In this document: positions 7,111-8,707 of the stretch, piece by piece
Position numbering within the stretch: position 1 is the first letter of the stretch
How the letters are laid out: each line of letters starts with the position of its first letter
Origin: Porphyromonadaceae bacterium UBA4262
GTDB taxonomy: Bacteria; Bacteroidota; Bacteroidia; Bacteroidales; Muribaculaceae
Assembly (NCBI GenBank): GCA_002396085.1
Contig: DGWI01000023.1
Location: 303 to 9,009, forward strand
Length of the DNA: 8,707 nucleotides
Direction of reading: 5' to 3'
Translations under genes and position numbers: made by a program
The notes under the pieces: model-generated
What the model was told of the DNA's origin: nothing
Databases searched by the model: none
Seen by the model: only the letters and a program-made list of their open reading frames with translations

Positions 7111-7181
7111 GATCGAGGCGATGTCCTGATGGTTTAGGCGTGGAAAATCTAACATCAAGACCATCAAATCTCCTGATCATT

Positions 7182-7218
7182 CATGTGTGACAGGGGGACG
7201 GTTCTTTTGTCACACATG
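7182..7218. repeat. REP-like palindrome with GGGGGACGGTTC core
   Basis: CATGTGTGACA (7182-7192) and TGTCACACATG (7208-7218) are perfect 11-bp inverted repeats around a 15-nt centre, GGGGGACGGTTCTTT (7193-7207). From memory, sequences of this kind (a GGGACGGTTC core flanked by TGTCAC-type arms) recur across many unrelated bacterial genomes and have been linked to REP elements and their RAYT transposases; I could not verify this here. It lies 72 bp after queG, has no T tract, and abuts the truncated end of the transposase remnant. Confidence 0.65.
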
Positions 7219-7448
7219 CTTTCAGCCGTCAGATTGAGGGCTATCACTTCCAGATCGCTGAACTTCGGTACCACACCTGGCCGAGGCATATTGCCGAGTT
7301 CATTCACAAGATTTGTTGAAAAACTCTTGCATATGTCAAAATTCTGACGAAATTTGCGTACAAGTTGTGCATATGGTGACTTGAATTTAATGTTTTTTGT
7401 CAACACTAAATTACTATAAATCACCGATATGTGCAACTTTTTGAACAT
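7215..7448 (-). pseudogene. Truncated DDE-type transposase remnant (N-terminal part)
   Basis: Read on the minus strand from the ATG at 7446-7448, this encodes about 78 residues, ending with the segment PRPGVVPKFSDLEVIALNLTAESM. That segment resembles the start of IS982-like or related transposases of Bacteroidales, where a P-x-F-S-D-x-E-V-I-A-L-x-L-T-A-E motif is followed by G-I-D-S-E and the DDE domain. Here the resemblance stops at the Met codon at 7215-7217, exactly where the REP-like palindrome begins; the frame then runs 16 unrelated codons to a TGA at 7164-7166. The whole catalytic domain is missing, so it cannot be active. The true N-terminal start is uncertain. The family name rests on motif memory; the remnant character is more secure than the family. 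Confidence 0.5.
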
Positions 7449-7499
7449 CTTTTTATTAACTTTTTAATCCCGCCAACGGGTATTATTAATCTTTCAATA

Positions 7500-7531
7500 T
7501 TTGCAAGGTTCTTAGAAAAGCATTACTTTTG
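7500..7531 (+). promoter_or_regulatory. Bacteroidetes-type promoter for the orphan secreted-protein gene
   Basis: TTTG at 7500-7503, a 20-bp spacer and TACTTTTG at 7524-7531 match the consensus at both boxes. Transcription would start near 7538, leaving a long leader of about 135 nt before the ATG at 7673. A promoter closer to the gene was sought; TTTAGATTTTG near 7631-7641 has one extra base between the TA and TTTG parts and no -33 box at a suitable distance. Confidence 0.65.
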
Positions 7532-7672
7532 CGCGAAGAACATTAATTGGTCTAAAGACTATTTTGTAGGACATTCCTCCAATTCAAAGCACATGTTGCT
7601 TTTGGCTAAAGTTCCACTTCTTTAATTATCTTTAGATTTTGACTTGTTTAATGATTTAACTTGGAATAAATT

Positions 7673-8320
7673 ATGAAAAAGTTTGTGGTCTTTCTTTTGA
7701 TTTCTATGATTTCTATTGGTATTTACGCACAAGAAATTAATGGAATTGGTAAACTGCGTTTAAATATGACAATTAAAGAGGTTAGAGCCGTATTTCCTAA
7801 ATCTCTCATCAAGAAAGAAACTGTATTTTCTAATAAAAAGGCATACAAAATACGCTCATATACTCCTGTTAAAGGTGTTACATGTAGAGATATAGATTTG
7901 TATTTTTATAAAGACACTCTATATGCGATTTACATCAATAAGGGAGATTATTTTTTGGAACAGGCCATGTTTAAGAAATATGGAGAGCCAAGATCTCGTG
8001 TATCTAGATATCCATCCATTTATGAAGAACTAATCGCAATATACGGCAGTGACGCAACAGATTATACGGCAGATTATCTCAAAGGCAAAAGGCCCAAGAA
8101 ACAAAACATAAGGGATTTATATTATGAATGGAATCCAGGAAATCCGTTTTGTAGAAGTTATTTTTTCTCTTGTTTATTTGATAATTCAAAAGGCGAGTCA
8201 GACATTGAGTATATTTTTTGTTTTAAGAACGAAGCTACTGCCAGAGTTGCAGAGTTGGAAGAAGAATTAGAAAGAATTGAAAAAGAAAAAAAGGACGAGA
8301 AGGATTTAGAAGATTTATAG
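7673..8320 (+). CDS. Secreted protein of unknown function, AT-rich orphan (215 aa)
   Basis: Not recognised. A clear signal peptide (MKKFVVFLLISMISIGIYAQ, cleavage near residue 20) fixes the ATG at 7673. The early mature segment GIGKLRLNMTIKEVRAVFPKS (24-44) resembles the repeating 'G-x-t-x-x-e-V' opening seen in small BamE/SmpA-like periplasmic folds, but this likeness is weak. Residues 45-185 are mixed, Tyr- and Lys-rich, with cysteines at 71, 160, 167 and 183 that could form disulphides. From about 187 to the end it becomes a charged Glu/Lys helix with coiled-coil character. Codon use is AT-rich, unlike all other genes in the window, suggesting acquisition. It has its own promoter, no co-directional partner, and converges on the phage-like gene to its right. 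DTL at 81-83 fits the Bacteroidetes O-glycosylation pattern. Confidence 0.85.
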   Translation: MKKFVVFLLISMISIGIYAQEINGIGKLRLNMTIKEVRAVFPKSLIKKETVFSNKKAYKIRSYTPVKGVTCRDIDLYFYKDTLYAIYINKGDYFLEQAMFKKYGEPRSRVSRYPSIYEELIAIYGSDATDYTADYLKGKRPKKQNIRDLYYEWNPGNPFCRSYFFSCLFDNSKGESDIEYIFCFKNEATARVAELEEELERIEKEKKDEKDLEDL

Positions 8321-8391
8321 TCTAAGTTCTTTTGTATTCGTTCTCTTTCGTAATCCAAAGACTGTTTGAAGAGGAATTCAACAGGTAGCAA

Positions 8392-8707
8392 TTATTTGCC
8401 GTAATCATGTCCCAATCTCATTAGTATGCCCGTGAAACTGCGCCCAATATTATCTTCAAAAAATTCTTTCGTGCGCATCACCGAGGCGTAATACTTGCGC
8501 GAAAACCACTTGCGGCGCTTGCGTTTCTTGGCACTGCCGAGATCGCCGGAGTTGCCACGAGGCGTTTCCCTGCCTGTGCCATAGTCCTGCCACAAGCCGT
8601 ATTCGAGGAAGGTCTGTGTCAGACCTACCTCGAAGAATCGTCCGTCGGCACGCACGGGCAACGCCTTTGGCGATGCAAGCAGTGTGACTGAAGTGACCCC
8701 AAAAAGT
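8392..8707 (-). CDS. Phage-type structural protein (hypothetical), C-terminal part
   Basis: The frame is open from the right window edge to a TAA at 8392-8394, giving at least 104 residues; its start lies outside the window. The core reads FLEYGLWQDYGTGRETPRGNSGDLG followed by a basic stretch (KKRKRRK) and WFSRKYYASVMRTKEFF. Proteins with this order, a Y-G-x-x-x-x-x-G-x-G-R-E turn, a G-N-x-G-D-L-G loop, then W-F-x-R-K-x-Y, are in my memory hypothetical proteins of Bacteroidales prophages near head-tail or tail-completion genes. That assignment is from pattern memory only. A TTG at 8659-8661 could in principle start a shorter 89-residue form, but the frame continues upstream with coding-like sequence. 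GC content is higher than in the neighbouring island. It converges with the gene at 7673-8320 across a 71-bp gap that shows no strong terminator. Confidence 0.6.
   Translation of the reverse strand, partial: LFGVTSVTLLASPKALPVRADGRFFEVGLTQTFLEYGLWQDYGTGRETPRGNSGDLGSAKKRKRRKWFSRKYYASVMRTKEFFEDNIGRSFTGILMRLGHDYGK

Larger units (their letters stand above)
7320..8391. other. AT-rich island
   Basis: Base composition shifts abruptly from GC-rich in queG to strongly AT-rich from about 7320 to 8391, then back to GC-richer DNA in the edge gene. The island covers the start of the transposase remnant, a 224-bp gene-free spacer (7449-7672) holding only a promoter and a short CCCG-CCAA-CGGG hairpin (7469-7480), and the orphan gene at 7673. 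Such a step in composition is typical of acquired DNA. Confidence 0.7.

Noticed and set aside
7127..7166. TGATGGT (7127-7133) / ACCATCA (7160-7166) inverted repeat after queG as a terminator
   Set aside because: Only 7 bp with a 26-nt loop and no T tract.
7469..7480. CCCG-CCAA-CGGG hairpin in the AT-rich spacer as an attenuator or element end
   Set aside because: Only 4 GC pairs and upstream of the mapped promoter; no partner structure was found to give it a role.
7431..7625. Plus-strand 64-aa open frame in the AT-rich spacer
   Set aside because: It spans the promoter at 7500-7531, has no family resemblance, and overlaps the transposase remnant on the other strand.
8321..8391. Shared terminator between the convergent genes at 8320 and 8392
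   Set aside because: Only a 5-bp TTGAA/TTCAA pair is seen and there is no T run in the right place.

Overview
The window looks like chromosomal DNA from a member of the Bacteroidales, possibly a Prevotella- or Muribaculaceae-like gut or rumen organism. Four things point there: an ATP-type PEP carboxykinase of Bacteroidales character, a large DUF2723 membrane protein with the family's hallmark motifs, secreted proteins whose leaders end in A-Q, and several promoters matching the Bacteroidetes primary-sigma pattern TTTG-N~20-TAnnTTTG. The core genes look GC-rich. This assignment is inferred from protein resemblance and promoter style, without a database search.

Layout. Positions 1-321 hold the 3' end of pckA, closed by a textbook intrinsic terminator (343-376). 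A 338-bp spacer with degenerate repeats ends in a strong promoter (565-596) for a two-gene unit: a secreted protein of unknown function (660-1427) and a 94-residue P/Q-rich two-helix membrane protein (1475-1759). A long two-tier hairpin (1784-1848) follows and overlaps the promoter of the 1155-residue DUF2723 GT-C-like membrane protein (1909-5376), a candidate protein O-glycosyltransferase. A 135-bp element with 30-bp inverted termini (5392-5526) separates it from a NodB-type polysaccharide deacetylase (5551-6171), which is followed 18 bp later by the epoxyqueuosine reductase gene queG (6190-7110).

From about 7111 the character changes to accessory DNA. A REP-like palindrome (7182-7218) abuts a truncated transposase remnant on the minus strand (7215-7448). 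Then comes a strikingly AT-rich stretch with a good promoter (7500-7531) and an orphan secreted protein (7673-8320). At the right edge, on the minus strand and running out of the window, is a GC-richer gene (8392-8707) resembling hypothetical structural proteins of Bacteroidales phages, so a prophage or phage remnant may begin here.

The left three quarters is mostly housekeeping and envelope biology: gluconeogenesis, probable surface glycosylation, glycan deacetylation and tRNA queuosine synthesis. The least understood parts are the secreted/membrane pair at 660-1759, the inverted-repeat element at 5392-5526, and the remnant/REP/orphan/phage cluster after 7111. I found no complete defence system, CRISPR array, tRNA or rRNA.
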